Below are positions 1-7,554 of a DNA stretch of 27,780 bases, piece by piece. The notes under the pieces are model-generated. The model did no database searches. It was not told where the DNA came from and worked only from the letters and a program-made list of their open reading frames with translations. Origin of the DNA: DASWED01 sp036394995. Lineage in GTDB: Bacteria > Actinomycetota > UBA4738 > JACQTL01. Where the stretch lies: positions 1 through 27,780 of the forward strand of contig DASWED010000042.1 of the NCBI GenBank assembly GCA_036394995.1, in the 5' to 3' direction. A program made the translations under genes and the position numbers. Each line of letters starts with the position of its first letter. Position 1 is the stretch's first letter.

Positions 1-1515
1 CCGCCGGAGGACCTCCCGGAGATCCACACCGCGCTCACCGTGGAGCGGACTCTCGACGGCGAGACCACCGAGATCGCGTGCGAGGTGGCGCAGCAGATCG
101 GCGACTACACGGTGCGGGCCATCGCGATGAAGCCCACCGACGGCCTGGTCCGGGGTTCGCCGGTGACGAACACGGGCGGACCCATCTCCGTGCCGGTCGG
201 CGAGAAGGTGCTGGGGCACGTGTTCAACGTGCTCGGCGACCCCCTCGACGTGGACCAGGTCGACGCCGACACCCGGTGGCCCATCCACCGCGCGGCGCCG
301 GCGTTCGACCAGCTGGAGCCCAAGACCCAGATGCTCGAGACCGGCATCAAGGTGATCGACCTGCTGGAGCCCTACGTGCAGGGGGGCAAGATCGGGATGT
401 TCGGGGGCGCCGGAGTGGGCAAGACCGTGATCATCCAGGAGATGATCCACCGCCAGGCCGAGCAGCACGGCGGCGTGTCGGTGTTCGCCGGCGTGGGGGA
501 GCGGACCCGCGAGGGCAACGACCTGTTCCTGGAGATGACCGAGTCCGGCGTGCTGGAGAAGACCGCGCTGGTGTTCGGGCAGATGGACGAACCGCCGGGC
601 GTACGGCTCCGGGTGGGCCTGGCGGCGCTGACCGTGGCCGAGTACTTCCGCGACGAGATGCACCAGGACGTGCTGCTGTTCATCGACAACATCTTCCGGT
701 TCGTCCAGGCGGGCTCGGAGGTGTCCACCCTGCTGGGGCGGATGCCGAGCGCGGTGGGATACCAGCCGACCCTGGCCGACGAGATGGGCGAGCTCCAGGA
801 GCGCATCACGTCCACCCGGGGCCGGTCGATCACCTCGCTCCAGGCCATCTACGTGCCGGCGGACGACATCACGGACCCGGCGCCGCACACCACGTTCGCC
901 CACCTCGACGCCACCACGGTGCTGTCGAGGGCCATCTCCGAGCTGGGGATCTACCCGGCGGTGGACCCGCTGGACTCCACGTCGCGGATCCTCGACCCCC
1001 GGTACGTCGGGGAGGAGCACTACGCCGTGGCCCAGCGGGTGAAGGAGATCCTCCAGCGGTACCAGGACCTCCAGGACATCATCGCGATCCTCGGTGTGGA
1101 CGAGCTGTCCGAGGAGGACAAGATCGTGGTGGGCCGGGCCCGCAAGATCCAGCGGTTCCTGTCCCAGCCGTTCTTCGTGGCCGAGCAGTTCACCGGCATC
1201 GAGGGCAAGTACGTGCCCCTCGACGAGACCATCGCCTCGTTCAAGGCGCTCACCGAGGGCGAGTACGACCATCTCCCGGAGCAGGCCTTCTACATGGTCG
1301 GCGGCATCGAGGAGGCCGTGGCGGCGGGCAAGAAGCTCTCCGGCGGCGGCGGGGAGGAGGCCAGGGCGGAGGGGGCCCCGGCCGGAGAGGACGAGCCCGA
1401 GACCGGCGTGGCTCCCGAGGACACGGTGGACGAGGACGGGAGCGAGGGCGAGGGCGGGGACGACGAGGGGGCCGCCGGGTCCGACGAAACGGCCGGGTCC
1501 GGGAAGGAGTCGTAG
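1..1515 (+). CDS. atpD: F1F0 ATP synthase subunit beta (5' end cut by window)
   Basis: This is the catalytic beta subunit of the F1 sector of ATP synthase, acting at the inner face of the cytoplasmic membrane. The frame is open from base 1 and the true start lies upstream, so only the first few dozen residues are missing. Walker A GGAGVGKT is at 403-426, the catalytic-Glu segment GERTREGND at 496-522 and the Walker B segment LLFIDN at 673-690. The usual end of the family (EEAVAAGKKLS) is reached at 1341. The frame then continues for 57 residues of Gly/Glu/Asp/Ser-rich sequence to the stop at 1513-1515, an extension most bacterial beta subunits lack. The stop overlaps the GTG of atpC by one base, so the two are translationally coupled. 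The identity is certain; the tail's role is unknown. Confidence 0.97.
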   Translation, partial: PPEDLPEIHTALTVERTLDGETTEIACEVAQQIGDYTVRAIAMKPTDGLVRGSPVTNTGGPISVPVGEKVLGHVFNVLGDPLDVDQVDADTRWPIHRAAPAFDQLEPKTQMLETGIKVIDLLEPYVQGGKIGMFGGAGVGKTVIIQEMIHRQAEQHGGVSVFAGVGERTREGNDLFLEMTESGVLEKTALVFGQMDEPPGVRLRVGLAALTVAEYFRDEMHQDVLLFIDNIFRFVQAGSEVSTLLGRMPSAVGYQPTLADEMGELQERITSTRGRSITSLQAIYVPADDITDPAPHTTFAHLDATTVLSRAISELGIYPAVDPLDSTSRILDPRYVGEEHYAVAQRVKEILQRYQDLQDIIAILGVDELSEEDKIVVGRARKIQRFLSQPFFVAEQFTGIEGKYVPLDETIASFKALTEGEYDHLPEQAFYMVGGIEEAVAAGKKLSGGGGEEARAEGAPAGEDEPETGVAPEDTVDEDGSEGEGGDDEGAAGSDETAGSGKES

Positions 1516-1778
1516 TGGCCGATACGAAGCTCGAGGTACACGTGGTCACCCCCGAGCAGGAGGTGTGGACGGGGGAGGCTGACATGGTCGTGGCCACAGC
1601 GGCCGACGGCCAGCTGGGCGTCCTGCCGGGACACGCGCCGCTGCTGGCGCTCCTCGGGAAGGGGCTGCTCGCCGTGGTGTCCGGCGGTCAGCGGAAGGAG
1701 ATCGAGGTGGACGGGGGATTCCTCCACGTCAACTCCGACCGCGTCGACGTCCTGGCGGAGCGCGCCGAGCTGCCGTAG
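1515..1778 (+). CDS. atpC: F1F0 ATP synthase subunit epsilon, short form
   Basis: This is the epsilon subunit of the ATP synthase central stalk. The GTG start at 1515 shares a base with the atpD stop, and the product begins with the family-typical strand KLEVHVVTPEQEV. The 87 residues cover the N-terminal beta-sandwich (with GQLGVLPGHAPLL at about residues 36-48) and stop at VLAERAELP. Bacterial epsilon subunits are usually about 120-140 residues, with a two-helix C-terminal domain that can inhibit ATP hydrolysis; that domain is absent here. I saw no continuation of it in the other frames just downstream, so this looks like a naturally short form rather than a frameshift. Natural short epsilons of this size are known in some bacteria, such as green sulfur bacteria. 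Confidence 0.93.
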   Translation: MADTKLEVHVVTPEQEVWTGEADMVVATAADGQLGVLPGHAPLLALLGKGLLAVVSGGQRKEIEVDGGFLHVNSDRVDVLAERAELP

Positions 1779-1885
1779 ATCCTGTCGCGGACGACCGCAG
1801 CGACGGCCACCGCGAACTCGCGCACGGCGGACCGATACTTTCCGCACGCCCCGTGCATCTGTTGCATCGGGAAGGACCACGAGCG

Positions 1886-2428
1886 ATGGCGCCGGTGCGG
1901 ACAGTCGAGAAGCGGCCGATGGCGGACAGGGAGCGGCTCCTCCGAGAGCTCTACGAGGCGCACGCCCTGTCGGCGGCACGGCTCGCCTACGTGCTCACCG
2001 GCACCCGGGAGACCGCCGAGGACCTGGTCCAGGAGGCCTTCATCAGGACGTTCGACCGGCTCGAGCTGCTCCGCGAGCAGAGGGCGTTCCCCGGCTACCT
2101 TCGCGTCACGATCGTGAACCTGGCGCGGGCGCACTTCCGGCGGCTCCGGATCGAACGCCTGTCCCTCCGCCGTCAGGCCACGCTCGACCGCACGCCAGGT
2201 GGGGAGCCGCCCCGGATCGACGAACGGGACAGGCTGTGGCGCGCGCTCCAGGGTCTGCCGTACCGGCAGCGCGCCGCGCTGGTCCTGCGGTACTACGAGG
2301 ACCTCTCGGAACGGGACACAGCGGAGCTCCTCGGGATCACGCTGCCGGCGCTGAAGGGGCTCGTCGCCAGGGGGACGAAGGCGCTTCGAGCCGATCTCGA
2401 GGGAACGAAAGGAGAGCCCACACCATGA
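1886..2428 (+). CDS. ECF-type RNA polymerase sigma factor (sigma-70 regions 2 and 4 only)
   Basis: This is a 180-residue alternative sigma factor that directs RNA polymerase to a specific promoter set. Region 2 spans about residues 22-90, including the core-binding segment TAEDLVQEAFIRTF. Region 4 spans about residues 119-170, with LPYRQRAALVLRYYEDLS and a helix-turn-helix ending LVARGTKALRADL. Regions 1 and 3 are missing, as in the ECF group, and it most resembles the actinobacterial SigE-family type. I chose ATG 1886 because GGAAGGA sits 9 bases upstream (1870-1876); the longer frame from ATG 1853 has no comparable site, and ATG 1919 would still keep both domains. The stop overlaps the next gene as ATGA, which suggests co-regulation with the membrane protein that follows. 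The regulon is unknown. Confidence 0.9.
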   Translation: MAPVRTVEKRPMADRERLLRELYEAHALSAARLAYVLTGTRETAEDLVQEAFIRTFDRLELLREQRAFPGYLRVTIVNLARAHFRRLRIERLSLRRQATLDRTPGGEPPRIDERDRLWRALQGLPYRQRAALVLRYYEDLSERDTAELLGITLPALKGLVARGTKALRADLEGTKGEPTP

Positions 2429-3117
2429 ACGGCCTCGAAACCGAGCTTCGCGACCTCCTGCGGGATCGCGCCGCGCTGCTGACGGACGTCCACCCGCTGT
2501 CGCTCCCCGGCCGGGATGCCGGGCACCGCCGCGGCGGGCGCCGCCGCGCGGTGGTGCTCGCCCTGGCCGCGATCCTTGTCCTCGGGGCGGGCGCGGCGAT
2601 CGCCCAGGTCATCAGCTCGCTCAGCGTGACACCGATCAGCGATCGATTCGTGATCGCCTCGGGCGAACAGGGAGCGGCCGGTTCCTGGCGGCTGACCCTG
2701 TACCACGCCGAGGTCACGGTGCACCGCGAGACGACGACGGCCTGGTGTCTCGATCTCGACGCCCCCTCCGTCGACGAACCGGGGGCGCCGGCCACCGAGC
2801 AGGCCAACATCTGCCGAGAGGACGGGGAGCCTCCCCTGTCCGAGCCGATCGGGGCGACCGCGAGTTTCCCGGGGTTCAGCGAGGAAGCGGCGTTCGTCTA
2901 CGGTCAGGTGTCGACCGAGGTCGCACGGGTCGAGATCCGTACCGAGAGCGGGGAGACGTTGGAGGCCACGGTGGTTCGGGCGCCCGAGGAGACGCATCTC
3001 GACATGGGCTTCTTCCACGCCATCGTGCCCGGCACGGGGGAGTTCGAGGTCGTCGCGCGAGGCCAAGAAGATGGAGTCCTCGACGTCCAACGCATGGGGG
3101 AGTCGCACCGCGACTGA
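2425..3117 (+). CDS. Single-pass membrane protein coupled to the sigma factor; possible regulator
   Basis: This 230-residue protein has a short basic cytoplasmic N-terminus (about 41 residues), one membrane segment at residues 42-60 and an extracytoplasmic domain of about 165 residues with two cysteines (C108 and C130). Its ATG overlaps the sigma factor stop (ATGA), so the two are translationally coupled. That position is typical of anti-sigma factors, and the topology would fit one. However, the cytoplasmic part is very short and has no HxxxCxxC zinc anti-sigma motif, so a sigma-binding role is inferred from context only. The outer domain ends in mixed beta-like sequence (VARVEIRTESGETLEATVV) of a kind often seen in actinobacterial envelope proteins. 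I do not recognise a named family. Expression is probably from the sigma factor's own promoter. Confidence 0.8.
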   Translation: MNGLETELRDLLRDRAALLTDVHPLSLPGRDAGHRRGGRRRAVVLALAAILVLGAGAAIAQVISSLSVTPISDRFVIASGEQGAAGSWRLTLYHAEVTVHRETTTAWCLDLDAPSVDEPGAPATEQANICREDGEPPLSEPIGATASFPGFSEEAAFVYGQVSTEVARVEIRTESGETLEATVVRAPEETHLDMGFFHAIVPGTGEFEVVARGQEDGVLDVQRMGESHRD

Positions 3118-3142
3118 TCCACACGGCGGTCGGAAAAATCGC

Positions 3143-3171
3143 TTGACGACCCACGGGTGTGGCCGTAGCAT
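3143..3171 (+). promoter_or_regulatory. Sigma-70-like promoter for the 3199 gene
   Basis: TTGACG at 3143-3148 and TAGCAT at 3166-3171 are separated by exactly 17 bases, with an A-rich stretch (GGAAAAAT) just upstream. This is close to the housekeeping consensus. It implies a transcription start near 3178, a few bases before the secreted propeller protein gene. It is the best -35/-10 pair I found in the window. Confidence 0.62.
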
Positions 3172-3198
3172 CCGCCGATCTTGGTGGACTGTGGCGGC

Positions 3199-6100
3199 AT
3201 GAGGCGTCCCCGCACCGCTCCGTTCGTCAAGGCGCTCGTCTCCGCTCTCCTGGCCGCCACCGCGACGCTCGCGCTGCCGGTTGCAGCCCCGTTCGCGGCC
3301 ACCGCGCCGGCTCCGCCGACGCGGGCCCCGAACGCGATCGGGGCCGCCGTGTCCCCCGTCACCGTCACCGACATCAGCCCCGACGCCGCCTGCTGTCCCA
3401 CCTCGAACGGGGGGCCCGCCGAGGGTGGCCAGATGGACGCCATCGCGGTGGATCCGACCAACCCCAACATCGTGTACGTGGCCGGCGAGGCGGGCGGTGT
3501 CTGGAAGACGATCGACGGCGGCTCGAACTGGTCCCGGGCGGGCTCGGGCCTCCCCACCGGCGAGACGAACGTCGCCATCGGCTACCCGGTCGGGGCGACC
3601 AGCCTGGCCTCGGGGGCGCTCGCGGTGGACGCCTCGGACCCCCGTCGCCTGCTGTACGGGCTGGCCCCCGACGACCTGGGGCTCGGCATCGGCGGCGCCG
3701 GGAAGGGCGGGCTCTACGCCTCCCTGACCGGCGGCGGAGGATGGGCCCACGTCGACCTGCCGGGATGCGCCAACCCCCAGATCCTCGGCGCGGCGTTCGC
3801 CGGCGGGCGGGCGTTCGCGGGGACGAACTGCGGCCTCGCGATCAGCACGGACCCGCTGCTCCGGACGTGGAGCATTGTGCACCCGGACGGCGGACCCGAG
3901 GTGGAGGCCATCAACGGCGTCGCGACGGTGGGGAACGTGGTGTTCGTCTGCGACGCCGAGCAGCGGGTGCTCCGGTCGGGGAACCTCGGCGACACGTGGG
4001 GACCCAACCCGCCCATCGCCCTCACGGGCAGGTGCGACGGGCTGGCCGCCGCCCCCGACAGCACCACGAGGTTCCTGGCCATGGTCTTCCACTCGAAGGG
4101 GGACTGGAGGGTGGTCCTCGGGGACACCTCGACGAGGGCCACCGGGGAGCTGCAACGGGTCCCGCCCATCCTGTGCAACAGCCCGCCGGTGCCGTGCAAC
4201 CCGAGCGGTCGTCCGTACGTCTACACGGCTCGACGGCCCCAGGTCGCGGCGGGCCTCGGCCCGGGCCGGAGCTACTCCGTGTTCGCGGCGAACGGGGCGT
4301 ACTTCTACGAGTACGGCTTCACGTCGGAGCCGGTCCACCCGATCTGGCGGCAGTTCGGACCGATGCACATCGACTCCCACGGCCTCGGCATCCCCGCGAA
4401 CTACGACCCCGAGGCCGGGCGGTGCCGGGTGTTCGTGGCCAACGACGGCGGGGTCTACCGTGCCGATCCGACGGGCTCGCCATGCTCGACCTACCGGGGC
4501 CCGTTCGTCAAGGCAATGCACGGCCTCCATGGGTACGGCAGCTTCGGGCTGGCGCTGATCCCCCAGTCCACGTGTCCCTCCGGCGTCGCCGCACCCTGTC
4601 CGGCCCTGTACCTCCCCTCGAACGACAACGGAACGTTCGGCTCGGTCACCGGCGGCCACGGCTCCGGCGCGTGGCACGACATGGACTGTTGCGGCGACAG
4701 CGGCGTGGCGCTCACCGACTGGCGGCAGCGGAACCGCCTCCTCCTCCCCCGGGACGCCGACTACCGGCTGTACGTGTCGAGCGACGGCGCGCCCCCCATC
4801 TGGCAGCAGAACGTCACCCAGAAGCTGCACATCGGGACCGACTACCTCTCGTCCGGGACCACCAGCGACTGGGTCGTCGTCCAGGTGCAGTCGCTGCCGG
4901 GGGAGACCGTGCCATCGGCCGGCGACTACATCGCGCTCCGGAGTCCATCCCGGTTCAGCGAGGACCCCGACCTGGACACCGTGAACGACACCATCGTGCG
5001 GAACCGCGCGGGGACCGCGACCGGCTGGAAGCAGATCGGCCCGGCCCTGAAGCCGTCCAGCGTGTGGACCATCCAGGCCGCCGGCGGACACACCGGGACC
5101 ACCGTCTACGTGCTCCTGGCGAACGCGGCGGCGCTGGGCGACTCCGCCGGGAAGGTGCTCCGGGGCGTGGCCGACAAGACCGGCGCGATCGCCTCCTGGG
5201 CGAACGCGTCCACGGGGCTCACCAGGGCGTTCGACATCCTCGCGGACCCCTTCAACCGGAACGTCGTCTACGCCACGGACCTCGGGAACACGAATTCGCT
5301 CACCGACGACCGGATCATGGCCACGACGGACGCCGGGACCCACTGGAGGCTCGATCCGGACCTCACCCGGCTGGCCTCGGGGGGCGGCCGGTACCGCATG
5401 GCGTGCTTCGGGGCCGGTGGGGCGAACGCGGGGGACAACGGCTTCCGGTACCAGTGCACCCTGGCGGCGGTCGCGTTCGATCCGAACCACGCCTCGTACC
5501 GGTTCGCGGTGCTGGACCCGGCGGGAGCGGCATTCTCGCGGGACGCCGGGCAGCACTGGATGCCGCTGTCGGTCACCGACGCGATGGACCGGCCGGACGC
5601 CGGCCTGTTCGACCCCACGGCCAATCCGGCCACCGGCGAGGGCAGCCTGTACGTGGCGCGGCACGGCCGGGGACTGATCCGGGTGGACGCGAAGTGGTCC
5701 ACCCTCGAGGCCATGCTGTTCCAGCTCCACGACGTGCCCCCCGGGTACACCGTCTCGGCCATCGACGAGACCACCGGGAGGAGCATCAGGCTGCTCCGCG
5801 ACGTGGACGGCGTGTACCGGGGCTACGAGCTGTTCGACTCGTCGTCGACCCCGGCCACCCACACGTTCCGGTACTTCGTGTCCGAGACCCGCCGGAGCAC
5901 GCAGCGGTTCTCCCGGACCGTGACGTCGGCCGACGTGGCCGCCGGGGTGACTACAGTGGATTCGTTCCTGGTGGCGGAGTCGGCCGGCGACCAGGCCTCG
6001 GCGAACGTATCGGCCGACTTCAACCACGACGGGTTCGACGACCTCGCGGTGGGGGTACCGGGCGAGGACGTCGGCTCGATCGTCGACGCCGGGGCCGTCG

Positions 6101-7512
6101 CGGTGATCTACGGATCGGCGAATGGGCTCGTGTCCGCGGGCAACCAGCTGTGGGTCCAGAGCCAGAACGGCCTCGGTGGGACGGCCGAGGCCGGTGACAA
6201 CTTCGGGGCAACCCTCGCTGCCGGAGACTTCAACGGCGATGGGTTCGCCGACCTTGCCGTGGGGGTCCCGCGAGAGGACGTCGGCACTGTCGTGGACGCC
6301 GGGGTTGTGCAGGTGCTGTTCGGCTCCGCCTCGGGGCTCACCGCATCCGGCAACCTCTTCCTGCAGCAGGGCTCGGGAGGGATCGGCGACGCGCTCGAGG
6401 CCGGGGACATGTTCGGCGCGGCGCTCGCCGTCGGTGACTTCGGGAACGGGAGCCAGGCCGACATCGCGGCCGGCGTTCCGGGGGAGGACGTCACGGTGGG
6501 GTCTCAGTCGATCGTGGACACCGGGGCCGTGGCCGTGATCTACGGCTCGGCGAGCGGCCCGACCGGCGCGGGGAGCCAGCTGTTCGTCCAAGGGCAGGGG
6601 GGCATCGTCGGGACGACCGAGGCCGGCGACGGCTTCGGCATCGCGCTGGCGGCGGGCGACTTCGGTGGCTCGGCCCAGGCCGACCTCGCCGTGGGGGTGC
6701 CCTCGGAGGACATCGGCTCCACGCCCGCCGGCCTGGACGCCGGAACCGTGAACGTGATCTATGGCTCGGCGAGCGGACTCACCGCGACGGGGAACCAGGG
6801 CTTCGTCCAGGGCGCGAACGGGATGGCGGGGGGAGCTGAGGCCGGGGACGGGTTCGGTTCGGCGCTGGCCGCGGCGAACTTCGGCGGGACGGCCCAAGCG
6901 GATCTCGCGGTCGGGGTGGCCTCGGAGGACATCGGTACGGTCGTCGACGCCGGCGCGGTGGGGATCATCTACGGGTCCGCGTCCGGCCTGGTCACCACCG
7001 GGAACCAGCTGTTCGACCAGGGACAGCTGGGGGAGACCGTCGAACGAGACGACGCGTTCGGGGCCTCGCTCGCGGCCGGTGACGTCGGGGGGACGGCCGA
7101 GGCCGATCTCGCCATCGGCGTCCCGGGCGAGGACCTGGGGACCGCACCGAACGCCATCTCGAACGCCGGGCTGGTCACCCTCGCGTTCGGCTCGGCCGGG
7201 GGGCTGAGCACCTCCGGGACGCAGCAGCTCAGCCAGGGGACCGGGGGGTTCCCGGGGACCCCCGAGGCCGAGGACGCCGTCGGCTCGGCGCTGGCCGTCG
7301 GGAGCTTCGGCAAGACCTCGGAATCGGACCTGGCGATCGGGGTCCCGGCGGAGGACATCGGGTCGACCGTCGACGCCGGGGTGGTGGACGTCCTCTACGG
7401 ATCCCCGACCGGCGTCGTCGGGACCGGAGCCCAGGGGTGGGTCCAGGGCCAGGCCGGGCTGCTGGACACCGCCGAGGCCGGCGACGGCTTCGGCGAGTCG
7501 GTCGCCGGCTGA
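3199..7512 (+). CDS. Large secreted beta-propeller protein: BNR/Asp-box region plus seven FG-GAP repeats
   Basis: This 1437-residue exported protein starts MRRPRTAPF and has a Sec-type signal peptide (basic N-terminus, hydrophobic core, Ala-rich cleavage region at about residues 30-40). The first two thirds carry BNR/Asp-box-like motifs, for example KTIDGGSNW at about residue 103 and later TTDAGTHW and SRDAGQHW, as in sialidase/YVTN-type propellers. From about residue 940 there are seven FG-GAP repeats of about 70 residues, as in integrin-alpha-type seven-bladed propellers. Known roles of such folds are carbohydrate or protein binding, or glycan cleavage, outside the cell; I see no decisive catalytic motif. 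A good promoter precedes it. ATG 3199 is preferred over TTG 3181 or GTG 3184, which remain possible if the transcript is nearly leaderless. A strong hairpin follows the stop. The substrate is unknown. Confidence 0.88.
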   Translation: MRRPRTAPFVKALVSALLAATATLALPVAAPFAATAPAPPTRAPNAIGAAVSPVTVTDISPDAACCPTSNGGPAEGGQMDAIAVDPTNPNIVYVAGEAGGVWKTIDGGSNWSRAGSGLPTGETNVAIGYPVGATSLASGALAVDASDPRRLLYGLAPDDLGLGIGGAGKGGLYASLTGGGGWAHVDLPGCANPQILGAAFAGGRAFAGTNCGLAISTDPLLRTWSIVHPDGGPEVEAINGVATVGNVVFVCDAEQRVLRSGNLGDTWGPNPPIALTGRCDGLAAAPDSTTRFLAMVFHSKGDWRVVLGDTSTRATGELQRVPPILCNSPPVPCNPSGRPYVYTARRPQVAAGLGPGRSYSVFAANGAYFYEYGFTSEPVHPIWRQFGPMHIDSHGLGIPANYDPEAGRCRVFVANDGGVYRADPTGSPCSTYRGPFVKAMHGLHGYGSFGLALIPQSTCPSGVAAPCPALYLPSNDNGTFGSVTGGHGSGAWHDMDCCGDSGVALTDWRQRNRLLLPRDADYRLYVSSDGAPPIWQQNVTQKLHIGTDYLSSGTTSDWVVVQVQSLPGETVPSAGDYIALRSPSRFSEDPDLDTVNDTIVRNRAGTATGWKQIGPALKPSSVWTIQAAGGHTGTTVYVLLANAAALGDSAGKVLRGVADKTGAIASWANASTGLTRAFDILADPFNRNVVYATDLGNTNSLTDDRIMATTDAGTHWRLDPDLTRLASGGGRYRMACFGAGGANAGDNGFRYQCTLAAVAFDPNHASYRFAVLDPAGAAFSRDAGQHWMPLSVTDAMDRPDAGLFDPTANPATGEGSLYVARHGRGLIRVDAKWSTLEAMLFQLHDVPPGYTVSAIDETTGRSIRLLRDVDGVYRGYELFDSSSTPATHTFRYFVSETRRSTQRFSRTVTSADVAAGVTTVDSFLVAESAGDQASANVSADFNHDGFDDLAVGVPGEDVGSIVDAGAVAVIYGSANGLVSAGNQLWVQSQNGLGGTAEAGDNFGATLAAGDFNGDGFADLAVGVPREDVGTVVDAGVVQVLFGSASGLTASGNLFLQQGSGGIGDALEAGDMFGAALAVGDFGNGSQADIAAGVPGEDVTVGSQSIVDTGAVAVIYGSASGPTGAGSQLFVQGQGGIVGTTEAGDGFGIALAAGDFGGSAQADLAVGVPSEDIGSTPAGLDAGTVNVIYGSASGLTATGNQGFVQGANGMAGGAEAGDGFGSALAAANFGGTAQADLAVGVASEDIGTVVDAGAVGIIYGSASGLVTTGNQLFDQGQLGETVERDDAFGASLAAGDVGGTAEADLAIGVPGEDLGTAPNAISNAGLVTLAFGSAGGLSTSGTQQLSQGTGGFPGTPEAEDAVGSALAVGSFGKTSESDLAIGVPAEDIGSTVDAGVVDVLYGSPTGVVGTGAQGWVQGQAGLLDTAEAGDGFGESVAG
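6016..7509 (+). repeat. Seven tandem FG-GAP repeats within the propeller gene
   Basis: Seven units of about 205-220 bases encode the pattern (A/G)DF...ADLAVGVPxED...AGxVxVIYGSxxGL...EAGDxFG. The first two keep the acidic calcium loop (DFNHDGFDD at 6016 and DFNGDGFAD at 6226). Units 3-7 replace it with loops such as DFGGSAQAD or SFGKTSESD. The last unit ends just after the EAGDGFG element that normally leads into the next blade, consistent with a closed seven-bladed propeller. Confidence 0.85.
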
Positions 7513-7519
7513 CCGGCTC

Positions 7520-7536
7520 GCGGGCGGAACGCCCGC
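7520..7536 (+). terminator. Strong GC hairpin, possible terminator without U-tract
   Basis: GCGGGCG (7520-7526) and CGCCCGC (7530-7536) form a perfect 7-bp stem with a GAA loop, 8 bases after the stop of the large propeller gene. There is no T-run after it, so it would be a U-less terminator if it terminates. It lies immediately upstream of the next gene's -10 element. Confidence 0.42.
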
Positions 7537-7541
7537 CGGGC

Positions 7542-7547
7542 TAGTCT
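7542..7547 (+). promoter_or_regulatory. -10 element TAGTCT, apparently leaderless promoter
   Basis: TAGTCT ends 7 bases before the GTG start at 7555, placing a predicted transcription start at or next to the start codon. No convincing -35 is visible because the hairpin at 7520-7536 occupies that area. The call rests on recurrence of the same arrangement elsewhere in the window. Confidence 0.4.
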
Positions 7548-7554
7548 CCGGGGC

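Noticed and set aside
1779..1852. Frameshifted continuation of atpC encoding the missing epsilon helices
   Set aside because: Neither alternative frame gives an Ala/Glu-rich helical hairpin, so the short epsilon appears genuine.
1853..1885. Longer N-terminus for the sigma factor from ATG 1853
   Set aside because: There is no ribosome-binding site before it, whereas GGAAGGA precedes ATG 1886 at good spacing; the extra residues are outside the conserved region 2.
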